A stretch of DNA of 64,000 bases from NCBI GenBank assembly GCA_963794685.1, contig CAWCFK010000010.1:1-64000 (forward strand). Reading direction: 5' to 3'. The notes under the pieces are model-generated. The model had not been told where the DNA came from and searched no databases. It saw only the letters and a list, made by a program, of their open reading frames with translations. A program made the position numbers and the translations under genes. Within the stretch, counting starts at the first letter, position 1, and each line of letters begins with the position of its first letter. Origin of the DNA: CAVTWH01 sp963794685. GTDB taxonomy: Bacteria > Actinomycetota > Actinomycetes > Mycobacteriales > Micromonosporaceae. This document shows positions 17,613 to 26,767 of this stretch, piece by piece.

Positions 17613-18423
17613 TCAGTGCAGGTCCCGGCGGGCCAGCCGGGGCAGCGAGATGGCCACGAGTGCGGCGGCGACGGCCAGGGGTAGAACCCAGGTGTGCCAG
17701 GTCAGGCCGTGGCGTAGCGGGTCGTCGGCCAGTAGCCAGTGCCACGGGTTCACGCTGCGCAGTGGACGCAGTGGGGGGACCTGTTGACTGAGTCCTTCAA
17801 TGACGTATCCGGTGACCGCCAAGCGCGGAGGCGGTGCCGATGGCGGCGGCGCGGTGCCCGCTGGCCGCGCCGACGGCGAACGCCACCGTGGCGAAGGTCA
17901 GCGCGGTCAGGGTCGCGGCCAGGGTGGCGGCGATCAGGTGCCCGTTGGTGAGGCCTTTATTGAGTTTGGTGGAGGGTGCCAGGGCGATCAGCGGAAGCAC
18001 TGCGAGCGTGGCTAGCACGCTGAGCGACGCGGTGAGTGCGGCCAGCCTGGCCAGGGCGACGCGGGTGCGGCTGATCGGGTTGGTCACGAGCAGTTCGAAG
18101 GTGCCGGCGGCTTCGTCGCCGGCCACGCTCCAGGCTGCCATCGCAGTGGCGAAGATCAGCAGCATGATGGGTAGCAGGTTGGCGAAGTACTGGCTGTTGA
18201 GGTACCCGGCCGGGGAGGAGAGAACGTTGCCGTCGCCGAGTCCCAGCAGGCTCTCGACCCCGGGGGGCAGGTTGGCGAAGGTCTTGTCGAGTTCGCTGTT
18301 GCCACGCACGGTGGGGTAGGCCAGTGCCAGCAGCGTGGCGAGGGCGGCGATGCCGATGCTCCACCACAGCAGGCTGGCTCGGCGTCGGCGTATCGCCTGC
18401 CAGGCGACGCTACCCATGGTCAC
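17613..18423 (-). CDS. ABC-2 type exporter permease (one frameshift)
   Basis: The protein begins MTMGSVAWQAIRRRRASLLW and has the six-helix layout of ABC-2 permeases. Helices include WWSIGIAALATLLALAYPTV, YFANLLPIMLLIFATAMAAW, LAALTASLSVLATLAVLPLI and LAATLTALTFATVAFAVGAA, and the last ones, PWHWLLADDPLRHGLTWHTW and VLPLAVAAALVAISLPRLAR, lie in another frame. The break is near 17820 and the span is 3n+1, consistent with one extra base. The start overlaps the ATPase stop by 8-14 bp, showing a coupled operon. The substrate is unknown. Confidence 0.8.
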
Positions 18424-19330
18424 TCCTCCTTCGTGGTGGTGCGGTGTGCTCGTAGAGCGCGATGAACAGGTCTTCGAGGTCGTCGCCGGCGGGGTTGACG
18501 CGCAGCAGGGTCGCGTCGGCGGTTGCGGCGTGCAGGGCCGGCCCGACCGGGCCGTCGATGGTCAGGGTGGCCAGGCGCCCGTCCACCTCGACATGGACGA
18601 CCCCGGCCACCCCGGCGAACAGTTCCGCGGCGACAGGGTCGGCGAAACGCAACTCCAGTCGGCGGCGGGCGCGGTCGAGCAGGGTGTCGACCGTGGACTC
18701 GGTGACCAGCCTCCCGTCCCGGATGATCGCGACCCGGTCGGCGATTCGTTCCACCTCCGGTAACACGTGCGAGGACAACAGGACGGCCGCGCCGCGTGCG
18801 GCGGCGTGCCGCACCAGGCCGAGGAACTCGCGCTGCACCAGGGGGTCCAGGCCGGTGGTGGGTTCGTCGAGGATCAGCACGTCCGGGTCGTGCTGCAGGG
18901 CTTGCACGATGCCGACCTTCTGCCGGTTGCCCTTTGACAGCGTGCCGAACGGGCGCGACGGGTCCAGCCCGAGCCGGGCGACCAGTTCCTCGACACGCCT
19001 GCTGTTCAGGCCGCCGCGCAGTCGTCCGTACCAGGCGAACAGTTGGGCGCCGGTCATGGTCGGGTCGACGCGCAGGTCGCCCGGCAGGTAGCCGACCCGG
19101 CGGCGCAGCCGCAGGTCGCGGGTCAGCGCCCCGCCGAGCACGGTGGCGGTACCGCTGGTGGGGCGCAGTGCGCCGGTGAGCATCCGCATGGTGGTGGTCT
19201 TTCCCGCCCCGTTGGGGCCCAGAAAACCGACCACGGTCCCGGGGTCTACTCGCAGGTCCAGATCCTGCACGGCCCGTACGGAGCCGAAGCGCTTACTGAC
19301 CGCGTCACAGACGATCGCCGCCGCACTCAT
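18410..19330 (-). CDS. ABC exporter ATP-binding protein
   Basis: Start ATG 19330 (MSAAAIVCDAVSKRFGSVRA) follows a strong GGGGAGGG ribosome-binding site. Walker A is GFLGPNGAGKTTT, the signature LSKGNRQKVGIVQAL, Walker B VLILDEPTTGLDP and the switch histidine LLSSHVLPE. The C-terminal extension (LELRFADPVAAELFAGVAGV) is typical of DrrA-like drug and lipid exporter ATPases. It pairs with the downstream permease. Its promoter contains a MarR-type operator overlapping the -35 element. Confidence 0.93.
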   Translation of the reverse strand: MSAAAIVCDAVSKRFGSVRAVQDLDLRVDPGTVVGFLGPNGAGKTTTMRMLTGALRPTSGTATVLGGALTRDLRLRRRVGYLPGDLRVDPTMTGAQLFAWYGRLRGGLNSRRVEELVARLGLDPSRPFGTLSKGNRQKVGIVQALQHDPDVLILDEPTTGLDPLVQREFLGLVRHAAARGAAVLLSSHVLPEVERIADRVAIIRDGRLVTESTVDTLLDRARRRLELRFADPVAAELFAGVAGVVHVEVDGRLATLTIDGPVGPALHAATADATLLRVNPAGDDLEDLFIALYEHTAPPRRRSDHG

Positions 19331-19362
19331 GTTCCCTCCCCGGATCGCCGAGGTCCGGTCCC

Positions 19363-19390
19363 ATGCTACCAAGAAGCTTGCAGTATGCAA
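19363..19390 (-). promoter_or_regulatory. Exporter promoter with overlapping MarR-type operator
   Basis: On the minus strand TTGCAT (19390-19385) and TAGCAT (19368-19363) are -35 and -10 hexamers with 16-bp spacing. The perfect inverted repeat TTGCA-GTA-TGCAA (19378-19390) overlaps the -35. It shares half-sites with the repeat in front of marR. A further TGTATGCAC lies at 19399-19405. Repression by the downstream MarR protein is the obvious reading, though inferred. Confidence 0.6.
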
Positions 19391-19726
19391 ACATCGCTGT
19401 ATGCACTCTTGTGCTCGCGCCGGGGCGGCCGGGCAGTCGTGTCGCCGTCGCCCGGTCGGGCAACCGAAGGATGACGCGGTCAGGCAGATCGTCCCCGCCG
19501 GCCTGGCGTCGGTTTCTGGTTGAGTGCGCATGGGCACGGCGGGCCGGGCGCGGTGGGTGGCCGGCGCAGGCGGGGCGCTGGTGGCGCCCGTCAGGATCGG
19601 GGTCGTCGTCCCATGCTTGGTCGGTGGCCAGGGCCCACAGTGCCGACCGACTCCGCGCGGTGGCGGTGACAGCGGGCAGGCTTCGGCTGTAGTGGTCGCA
19701 TACGAGGGCGTAGGTCTGTGGATCGG
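19391..19726. other. Gene-poor stretch between the exporter promoter and the next remnant
   Basis: Only very GC-rich short frames are seen here on either strand; none has an RBS and recognisable composition. I see no RNA gene or transposon end in it. Confidence 0.4.
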
Positions 19727-20010
19727 TCAGCGGTAGTAGCCGCTACGGCGGTCCCGGTCGGGGTAGGTCGCGACAGCCGGTTTGCCGGCCTGGCGGCTGG
19801 CATGGATGACGGTCGCGGTCCCGCGGTAGGCGTCGACCTCGACGACGATCACGGCGCGGGCGTCGCGCAGGACGCACAGCCACCGGTGGGACACCTGCAC
19901 GGCGTGTACGGCCAGGCGCGGGGTGCTGGCCGGGCAGTGCGAGTCGGGCGAGTTCGACGACGGACGACCTGTCCGCGCAGGCCGGGTCCGGCGCACCCAT
20001 GGCGCGCCGA
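19727..20010 (-). pseudogene. Small unrecognised coding remnant
   Basis: The frame ending at 19727 reads RWLCVLRDARAVIVVEVDAY, then RGTATVIHASRQAGKPAVAT. This has the alternating hydrophobic-strand and glycine/alanine-turn pattern of a Rossmann-like nucleotide-binding fragment. Its upstream continuation (ADRSSVVELARLALPGQ) is in another frame. It is not part of otsA, although the raw frame runs through from it. Function unknown. Confidence 0.35.
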
Positions 20011-20073
20011 GCAGGCTGAGCAGTTGCGGATTCGTTGCCGCGGGCGGGCTGGTCGGGCGGCCGGCGCCCGGGT

Positions 20074-21495
20074 TCACCGTTCGGCTCCGGCCAGCAGGCT
20101 GCTGCGCTCCCGTCGGGTGACGGTGGCGACGGCGGTCGAGGAAGGTGTCGGCCCAGGCGTGTACATCGCGTAGCTCCAGCCGCTGCCGCATGGCGGCCAT
20201 CTGCGGGCTGGTCGTACGCGCCTGGGACGCGGTGAGCAGGATCGTGGTCTTGACGGCGTCGATGTCGTGCGGGTTGACGACGTCGGCCTCGGGGAGGTCG
20301 GTGGCGGCGCCGGTGAATTCGGAGACCACCAGCCGGCCGGTGTCGGCGGTCCGGGTGGCGACGAACTCCTTGGCGGCCAGTACCGGGCCGTGGTGCAGCG
20401 GGGTGGCGATCATGACGTCGGCCGCGAGGTAGACGGCGATCAGTTCGGCCGGGGCCAGTTCACGGCGTAGGTAGTGCACGACGGGGCGGCCGAGGCGGGC
20501 GTACGCGCCGTTGATCTGGCCGACTTGCCGGTCGATGCGGTCGTGGTCGGCCAGTGGGTCCATGTTCTGCTCGTCGCCGGAGGCGGCGACGTGGATCAGT
20601 ACCGTGCGGCGCGGGTCGAGCCGGCCTTCGTCCAGCAGTTGGGCGTAGGCGTCCAGGCGCCGGCCCACTCCGTCGGCGGGGTCCGGGGAGCCGATGGACA
20701 GCAGTACCAGGGACGGTTCGCCGAGCGCGGCGCGCATCTGGGCGGCCTGCTGGCGCACGGCCTGTGTCGCTGGCGAGGGACTGGATCGGTGGCTACGTCG
20801 ACGGCGGCCGGCAGTACCCGGGTGGTGACGTGTCGGCCGCCGACCTGGACGGTCTGCCCGTCGTGCCGGTGGCCACCCAGTTCGGCTGCCACGTCGAGGA
20901 AGTTGGCGGCGGACCGGGCGTGCCCGAAGCCGATCACGTCCGCGCCGAGTAGGCCGGCGAGCACCTGGCTGCGCATCGGTTGGCGCAGAAACCGTTCCGC
21001 CGGCGGGAATGGGGAGTGCAGGAACATGCCGACCTGGAGATCCGGCCGGTGGACCCGTGAGCTCGACCGGGTACCAGTTGCAGGTGGTAGTCGTTCACCC
21101 AGACCGCCGCGCCCGGTGCGGCCAGCTCGCGGCTGCCAGGGCGACCCGGGCGTTGACGTCGCAGTAGGCCGCTCCGCCACTGTGGCCGGAACTGCGGCTG
21201 TTGGCCGCCGTCGAGGTAGAGCGGGGCGAGGCTGCTCTGGCAGTGGCCGTGGTAGTAGTCGGCGACCTGGCCGGGGAACAGGGGTACGGGCTGCAACCAG
21301 ACGCGGTCCAGTCGCTGCGGGCGGGCCGGCACCGTCGGCCTGGCAGCCGACCCAGGCGGCCCCGCGGTCGCGGGCGACGGCGCGCAGCGCGGCGCTGGCG
21401 CTGCCGGCAGGCGTCGTCCAGCCGGTGGTGTACCCGGTGACCGGCAGCCAGTTGCTGGCCAGCACCAGGTCGTGGGCTCCGCTCGGCGTGCTCAT
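20074..21495 (-). pseudogene. otsA: Trehalose-6-phosphate synthase (GT20), multiply frameshifted
   Basis: The ATG at 21495 is preceded by GGAG at good spacing (MSTPSGAHDLVLASNWLPVT). GT20 blocks then occur in order over several frames: VWLQPVPLFPGQVADYYHGH, AVWVNDYHLQLVPG, DLQVGMFLHSPFPPAERFLR, RSQVLAGLLGADVIGFGHAR, VLLSIGSPDPADGVGRRLDA, and ADVMIATPLHHGPVLAAKEF followed by VVSEFTGAATDLPEADVVNP. This order matches OtsA, which makes trehalose-6-phosphate from UDP- or GDP-glucose and glucose-6-phosphate. At least four breaks lie between 21340 and 20800, another near 20130. The likely true stop is at 20074. It is translationally coupled to an upstream STAS gene (ATGA overlap). Confidence 0.7.
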
Positions 21496-21882
21496 CGGGT
21501 CTCCTGTCGGGCGGTCGAAGCCCGGCGCCGGGTCGGCGCGGTGGCGACAGCTCGCGGTTGTGGGTCGCCGATCCGGGCCGGTGACGTGGAGTACGGCGTC
21601 GGCGTGGGTCAGTTCCAGGTTGCGGCGCAGGCCAGCCGACGGGGAGCGCAGCGTCAGCAGCCCGCCGTCCAGCCGGGTACGGCGGTGTAGTTGCAGCAGG
21701 AACCCGATCGCGGCGGCGTCCAGCCGCGGGCAGCGGGCGAGGTCGATGACCAGCTCCGCCGGGTGCAACTCCAGCGCCTCGGCCACGGTGCCCTGAAGTC
21801 GCCCGAGCGTCGGGAACTCCAGCGCCTCGTCAACGATCACCTCGACAACCGGTACCCGGCTATAACCAGACGAATTGGGCAT
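21492..21882 (-). CDS. STAS-domain protein (anti-anti-sigma-like), frameshifted at the C-terminus
   Basis: ATG 21882 follows GGAGG by 8 bases, which favours this start (MPNSSGYSRVPVVEVIVDEA). The STAS core is LQGTVAEALELHPAELVIDL, then ARCPRLDAAAIGFLLQLHRR; the region around DAAAIGFL replaces the usual D-S/T-G-x-x-L phosphosite, so the phosphoacceptor may be absent. The raw frame runs straight into otsA. The alternative frame ends in TGA overlapping the otsA ATG, so an indel near 21575 is likely. Probable role: signalling or anti-sigma regulation of osmotic stress functions. Confidence 0.65.
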
Positions 21883-21930
21883 CTGTCCCACCTCCTCTCG
21901 TGTGCCTTTCCGGAGGTTGTCGGCGGCGGC

Positions 21931-21968
21931 ATGACGGCGACCGCCCGGCGTTATGACGGTTGGATGAC
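21931..21968. promoter_or_regulatory. Phased direct repeats, possible OmpR-type regulator sites
   Basis: ATGACGG occurs at 21931 and 21953, and ATGAC at 21964, giving spacings of 22 and 11 bp. OmpR/PhoB-family regulators bind tandem repeats with 11-bp phasing. The sites lie in the intergenic region between the leftward STAS-otsA unit and the rightward regulator/kinase operon. Confidence 0.4.
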
Positions 21969-22041
21969 AAAGCTGCCGAGCAGGTCACGCCGGCTGCGCG
22001 GCTGGTTGGCGGGCGAGATACCGGTCGGTCATGATGGCGCG

Positions 22042-22714
22042 GTGGCATCGGTGCTGGTGATCGAGGATGACGACCGCATCCGGCAGGCACTCGTGCTGGC
22101 GCTGGAGGACGAGGGGTACGCCGTGCACGGCGTTGCCAGTGCCGAGGAGGGACTGGCGCGGCAGCGGGCGCACCCGGCCGACACTGTCCTGGTTGACCTG
22201 ATGCTGCCCGGTCTGGACGGGTTTGACTGTATCAGGGAGCTGCGCCGCGACGACGACGTGCCCATCGTCGTGGTCAGCGCCCGCAGCGACACCCACGACG
22301 TCGTCGCAGGGCTGGAGGCCGGCGCCGACGACTACCTGGTCAAACCGGTGGCGATCAAGGAACTCTCCGCGCGGCTGCGGGCGCTGCGCCGCCGCGGCCG
22401 CTCCGCCGACCAGCGCGCCCACCACCGTCATCGGCGACCTGGAGATCCGACCACTCGCCGGCGAAGTGGCCAAACGTGACCAACTGGTCGCCCTGACCCG
22501 TACCGAGTTCCGGCTGCTGTGCGAACTCGCCGAACACACCGGCATGGTGCTGTCGCGCCAACAGTTGCTGGAGCGGGTGTGGGAGTACGAGTTCGGTGAC
22601 GAACGCCTGGTCGACGTCCACGTACGCCGCCTCCGCGCCAAGATCGAGGACGAGCCGGCCACCCCGCGGCACCTGGTCACCGTGCGCGGCCTGGGCTACA
22701 AGCTGCAGCGATGA
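22042..22714 (+). CDS. OmpR-family response regulator (one frameshift)
   Basis: From GTG 22042 the receiver domain reads VLVIEDDDRIRQALVLALED, with phosphoacceptor D in TVLVDLMLPGLDGFD, the conserved T/S in VVVSARSD and K in DDYLVKPVAIKEL. After a break near 22415 (span 3n+1) the winged-helix domain follows: TRTEFRLLCELAEHTGMVLS, LERVWEYEFGDERLVDVHVR and VRGLGYKLQR. It is the first gene of an operon with the kinase and a GerMN lipoprotein. The kinase ATG overlaps its stop. Confidence 0.85.
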
Positions 22715-24166
22715 GACGTGCCGGACTGCGTACCCGCATCACCGCCAGCTTCGCCGCCGGCGCGCTGGCCATCTCGGCCTGTGTCGCGTTTGTCTCCTAC
22801 GACCTGACCCGACGTACCCTGCTCGCCGGCCGGGAACGCTCCGCGATCCGGTCGGCGGTGTTCGACGCCAACATCACCCGCAACGGCCTGGCCACCGACG
22901 ACCCCGACGTCATCGACGTGCTGCGGTCCCTGGACACCGGGGCCAACCGGCGTGCCGTGATCTACCGGGCCGGGCGCTGGTACGCGCTGCGGGCCGACAC
23001 CGGGATCACCGCCGCGATACCCACCGCGCTGCAGGACCTCGTCCGCGACGGACAACCGGCCGTTCAGCGGGTCCATACCGACAGCGGCGTCGCCCTGGTC
23101 ATCGGCGTACCGCTGCCGGACGGACACCCAGTTCTACGTCGTTGACCTGTTCATCGAACTCGACCACACCCTGCGCGTGCTGTCGCTGATCCTGGCGCTG
23201 GTCGCCGCTGGCACCACCGCCGCCGGGGCGGCGCTGGGCGGGTACGCCTCCCGCCGGGTACTGCGCCCGCTCACCGTGGTCGCCGACGCCGCCCGACACA
23301 TCAGCGACGGCGATCTCACCGCCCGCCTCGACACCGCGACCGGCCCCGAATTGGAACGGCTCACCGACTCGTTCAACACCATGGTCGACCAACTCGCCCG
23401 GCGACTAGAGCGTGACCGGCGCTTCGCCGCCGACGTCAGCCACGAACTACGCTCGCCGCTGCAGACCCTCGCCGCAGCAGCGGCCGTACTCGAACGGCGC
23501 CGCGACCAGCTCGACCAGCGCACCGGCAGCGCGGTCGACCTGATCACCGCCGAGATCAGCCGGTTCGAGGACCTCGTCAGCGACCTGCTGGAACTGGCCC
23601 GCAGCGACCAGCCCGCCGAACTCGCGCCAGTGGACATGGCCGCGCCTCGCCCGTCGGGTCTGCCAGAGCACGCGGCGTATCCGCGGGCATCGTGCAGCCG
23701 ACGCCCGGGACGAATCCCGCCGTGGCTGGTGGACCGTCGCCGCTTCGAGCAGATCCTGGCCAACCTGCTCGACAACGCCCACCGACACGGCGGCGGCGCC
23801 GTCGCCGTACGGGTGGCGACCAGCGACGGCCAGCACACCCTGGATGTCGACGACGAGGGTCCCGGTGTCGCGCCCGAGGACCGTAGCGTGATCTTCGACC
23901 GGTTTGTTCGCGGCCGTGGCGCGAACGCCCGTGGCGCGCGCCGACGGCACGGGACTCGGGCTCGCGCTGGTCGCGCAGCACGTCGCCAGTCACGGCGGCC
24001 GGGTGTTCGTCACCGACCGGCCCGGCGGCGGCGCCCGGTTCACCGTCACAGATTCCTCGCCGTCCGCCCACCACCGCACCCGGCCGACGAGGCGACGGCG
24101 CGATCAGCGATCACCCGCGCCCGGACAGCGATCTGGTCACCGAGCTCCCCGGACGAGGACCTGTGA
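22711..24166 (+). pseudogene. Membrane sensor histidine kinase (several frameshifts)
   Basis: ATG 22711 overlaps the regulator stop by 4 bp. Layout: TM1 (ITASFAAGALAISACVAFVS), a sensor region, TM2 (LSLILALVAAGTTAAGAALG), HAMP (LRPLTVVADAARHISDGDLT), HisKA with phosphoacceptor H in RRFAADVSHELRSPLQTLAA, and ATP-binding boxes N (QILANLLDNAHRHGGG), G1 (DVDDEGPGVAPEDRSVIFDR) and G2 (GTGLGLALVAQHVASHGGRV). Breaks occur near 23130, 23640 and 23910. It phosphorylates the adjacent regulator. The likely end is the TGA of GTGA at 24163-24166, which overlaps the next gene. Confidence 0.8.
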
Positions 24167-24808
24167 ACCGCCAAGCCATCCCGCGGGCGTTCGTCCGGTT
24201 GTCGGCTGCTGGCGTGGTATGCCTCGACGACGAGTGCGTGCGGGGTGCCCACGGAGAGCCGTCCCCGGCCGATAGCGATCACACCCGTACCGACCCCGTC
24301 CGCGCAAGGCCGGTGCCACTACCGCGGCGCCTGGCACCGAGCACACCACCGAACAGCTGTACCTCATCCGGGATGGCCTGCTCGCCCCGGTGATCCGTGA
24401 CGTCGCTGCCCAGCCAACCGTCTCGACACTCCTCGCCGACCTGCTGGCCGGTCCGACCGAAGCGGAGCCGGCCGCACGGCCTGACCAGCGCACTGCTGGG
24501 CACCAACGTCATCGGCGAGGTCCGACTGATGGGCGGCGTGGCCACGGTGGAACTCATCGCCAGCCCCGAGGATCCGACCCGCAACGACGAGGTCCTGGCC
24601 TACGGGCAACTCGTGTGCACGCTCACCACCCTGCCCGACGTCACGGGTGTCGTGTTCACCCGCGACGGCAACCGCATCGGCATACCCCGCGGTGACGGCT
24701 CCCTCGCCCAGGCGCCCGCTCACCGCCACCGACTACGCCACCCTGATCTCCAGTCCCCAGCTCTCCGACTCGCTGAACCTCCGTCGTCGGCAGCCCTCAA
24801 CCCGCTAA
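24163..24808 (+). CDS. GerMN-domain lipoprotein, third gene of the two-component operon (frameshifted)
   Basis: GTG 24163 gives VNRQAIPRAFVRLSAA followed, in an adjacent frame, by a lipobox (TTSACG), so the protein is probably a surface lipoprotein. The GerMN-like core is TEQLYLIRDGLLAPVIRDVA, then LADLLAGPTEAE, GTNVIGEVRLMGGVATVELI, and EVLAYGQLVCTLTTLPDVTG. The end at 24808 (LISSPQLSDSLNLRRRQPST) is in the frame resumed near 24715. Breaks are near 24210, 24480 and 24715. A regulator, kinase and GerMN lipoprotein trio is a recurring actinobacterial layout for envelope sensing. Confidence 0.7.
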
Positions 24809-25054
24809 CGAACCTCGTCGACCGTCACGACAGCAGCGGCAACACTGATCCACCACCCACCGCGCGGGGCCACGCGCCCGCTCTGGCGGGTTCGGATCGA
24901 CCTGGCCGCCGCTCGTCACGTAACTGTCACGCTTCCGCGGGCGGGCTGCCATGCCGGGTACCCATGGTTCGAGGAGGTGATCTACGGACTGCCGACTGCG
25001 CACGCCCCGTAACAGCAAGCGCGGCGACTGCAGGATTGGAAGGAGCCGTCCGCC

Positions 25055-25316
25055 ATGCGCGTGTCATCGCCCGAAAGCCCGCAGGTCCTCATCCTCGTCT
25101 GTGACGGATGCGGGCAGCGCACTACCCGGACCCGATCGCCTCGCCAACGCCTGGCCGGCGGTATGGCAGGCGGCCGTCGCAGCGGGCTGGACCGGCCGTG
25201 CCGCACCAGACGGCCCGCACCACTGCCCCGCCTGTGCCGTCGAGCAGACTGCGCAGTCCTGGCTGCGGTCGCCGACATCGACCCACACGACCGCAGCCTC
25301 CAAGCTCCGAGCGGAC
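25055..25316 (+). pseudogene. Small zinc-ribbon-like hypothetical protein (frameshifted)
   Basis: The ATG at 25055 follows a GGAAGGAG ribosome-binding site (MRVSSPESPQVLILVCDGCG). After a break near 25125 the frame continues DRLANAWPAVWQAAVAAGWT and PDGPHHCPACAVEQTAQ. Two C-x-x-C pairs (CDGC and CPAC) suggest a structural zinc site. It precedes the STAS gene directly, with little spacing. Function unknown. Confidence 0.5.
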
Positions 25317-25659
25317 GTGAACGATCGGCAGCCGGCGGCCGCTGTCGTCGAACTTGAGGGCGACCTCGACGCCTGCGCAGCGGCACGACTTGCGGCGAGC
25401 GCTCGCGACAGCAGCCAACGATCGCAGCGACGTCGTGCTGGACATGCAGGCGGTGCACCTCATCGACTCGGTGGGCCTGGGCGTACTGGTGCGCTGCCAC
25501 CAGGAACTGCGCGCCCGGCAGGGTCGGCTCTGCCTGGCCGCGCCTTCCCGCTTCGTCCGAACCGTGCTACACACGATGCGTCTCGACCCCGTATTTCCGG
25601 TCTTCGACCACACCCCTGCGGCACTGCACTGGTTGACCGCTCCGGCTCGCGGCGGCTGA
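25317..25659 (+). CDS. STAS-domain anti-sigma factor antagonist (one frameshift)
   Basis: GTG 25317 starts VNDRQPAAAVVELEGDLDA. After a break near 25370 the frame continues RRALATAANDRSDVVLDMQA, then VHLIDSVGLGVLVRCHQELR. The I-D-S-V-G-L-G-V-L motif carries the canonical STAS phosphoserine. The C-terminus (LAAPSRFVRTVLHTMRLDPV) is normal. The span is 3n+1, consistent with one inserted base. Such proteins release sigma factors from anti-sigma kinases; the partner is not in this window. Confidence 0.78.
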
Positions 25660-25697
25660 CAGCCCGGCGCCGGATCGGTCAGGAAAGGCGTCCAACG

Positions 25698-26644
25698 GTG
25701 ATATCGGCGGCACTGTGGGCGACCCTGGGGCTGGTGCTGCTCACCCTCGCCGCTGACCAGCTCGTGCTGGGCGCCGGACGGGTCGCCTCCCGGCTGCGGG
25801 TGGCGCCGGTCATCGTCGGCGTCGTCGTGATCGGCCTCGGTACGAGCACCCCCGAGTTCCTGGTGTCCGGAGTCGCCGCGGCGCGCGGCAACAGCGGTCT
25901 GGCAACAGGCAACCTCGTCGGCTCCAACATCATCAATCTGACCCTGATCCTGGGGACGGCGGCGCTGATCCGTCCCGTCCTCGTGACAGCCCGGGTACTG
26001 CGGCGCGAGGCCCCGGTCACCCTGGCCGCCATGGGCCTGCTCGCCATCGCCGCCGCCAGTCGGGATCACCAGGTCGCCGGGCATCCTGCTGGCCGTCGCG
26101 ACGGGGACGGCGCTGACGCTGCTGGTCGTACTGGCCCGCAACCAACCCGTCGACCCGATCGGTCCTGAGACCACCGACTACCTCCACGAGAACCGACCAC
26201 GGCACCGGTTCGCGGTGGAACTGGCCCGCACCGCCCTGGCCCTGGCCGGAGTACTTATCGGCGCCCAGCTACTGGTCTCCGGCGCGACCTCAATCGCCGT
26301 CCGGATGGGTGCCCCACAGGTGGTGATCGGGTTCACCCTGGTTGCGCTGGGCACCTCGTTGCCGGAGTTGGTCACCGCCGTCCAGGCCCAACGGCGTGGC
26401 GAGGCAGACCTGCTGATCGGGCAACCTGCTGGGCAGCAACCTGTTCAACAGCCTCGCCGGTGGAGCCGTGATCGGACTCGCCGCTCCCCAACCGTTGAGT
26501 CCGATTAGCCCGCCGCTGCTCGCCGCGATGCTCGGTGTGGGACTCATCGCGTGGTGCCTGCTACTTCGTGACCGGCGACTCAACCGCGCCGAAGGCGCCA
26601 TCTTGATCATCCTCTATGTGCTGACACTTCCCCTGCTCGCCTGA
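25698..26644 (+). CDS. Sodium/calcium exchanger family (CaCA) membrane protein (two frameshifts)
   Basis: Two homologous halves of the CaCA fold are seen, each with its alpha-repeat motif. The first is VVVIGLGTSTPEFLVSGVAA with LATGNLVGSNIINLTLILGT. The second is GFTLVALGTSLPELVTAVQA, then (in another frame) LLGSNLFNSLAGGAVIGLAA. Breaks are near 26055 and 26430; the span is 3n+2, matching two extra bases. It probably exchanges Ca2+ or another cation for Na+ or H+ across the membrane. GTG 25698 has an AGGAAAGG ribosome-binding site. Confidence 0.85.
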
Positions 26645-26767
26645 GTTCGTCCGGGTCGTTCGGTGAACTGCCCGAGAAGGACTGGTGGCTGGGTCGGGCA
26701 GAACCGGGCCCGATGTAGAGCCCAACCGTGCCACCCCCGCACTCGGGGTTGAACGCCGCTGCTTCGC
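26645..26767. other. Short intergenic region between convergent genes
   Basis: The antiporter and the leftward ABC permease converge here. No strong hairpin or gene is seen. Confidence 0.4.

Noticed and set aside
16558..17745. Leftward 395-residue ORF through the MarR region
   Set aside because: Most of it is out-of-frame MarR sequence with proline- and arginine-rich composition; only its last 70 residues could be a real remnant.
19727..20758. otsA extended to 19727 with an extra C-terminal domain
   Set aside because: The GT20 protein normally ends just after HAWADTFLD; another frame reaches a stop at 20074, and the extra text belongs to a different remnant.
20596..21891. A single STAS-trehalose synthase fusion protein
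   Set aside because: otsA has its own GGAG ribosome-binding site, and an alternative frame gives a STAS stop overlapping the otsA ATG, so two coupled genes with an indel explain it better.
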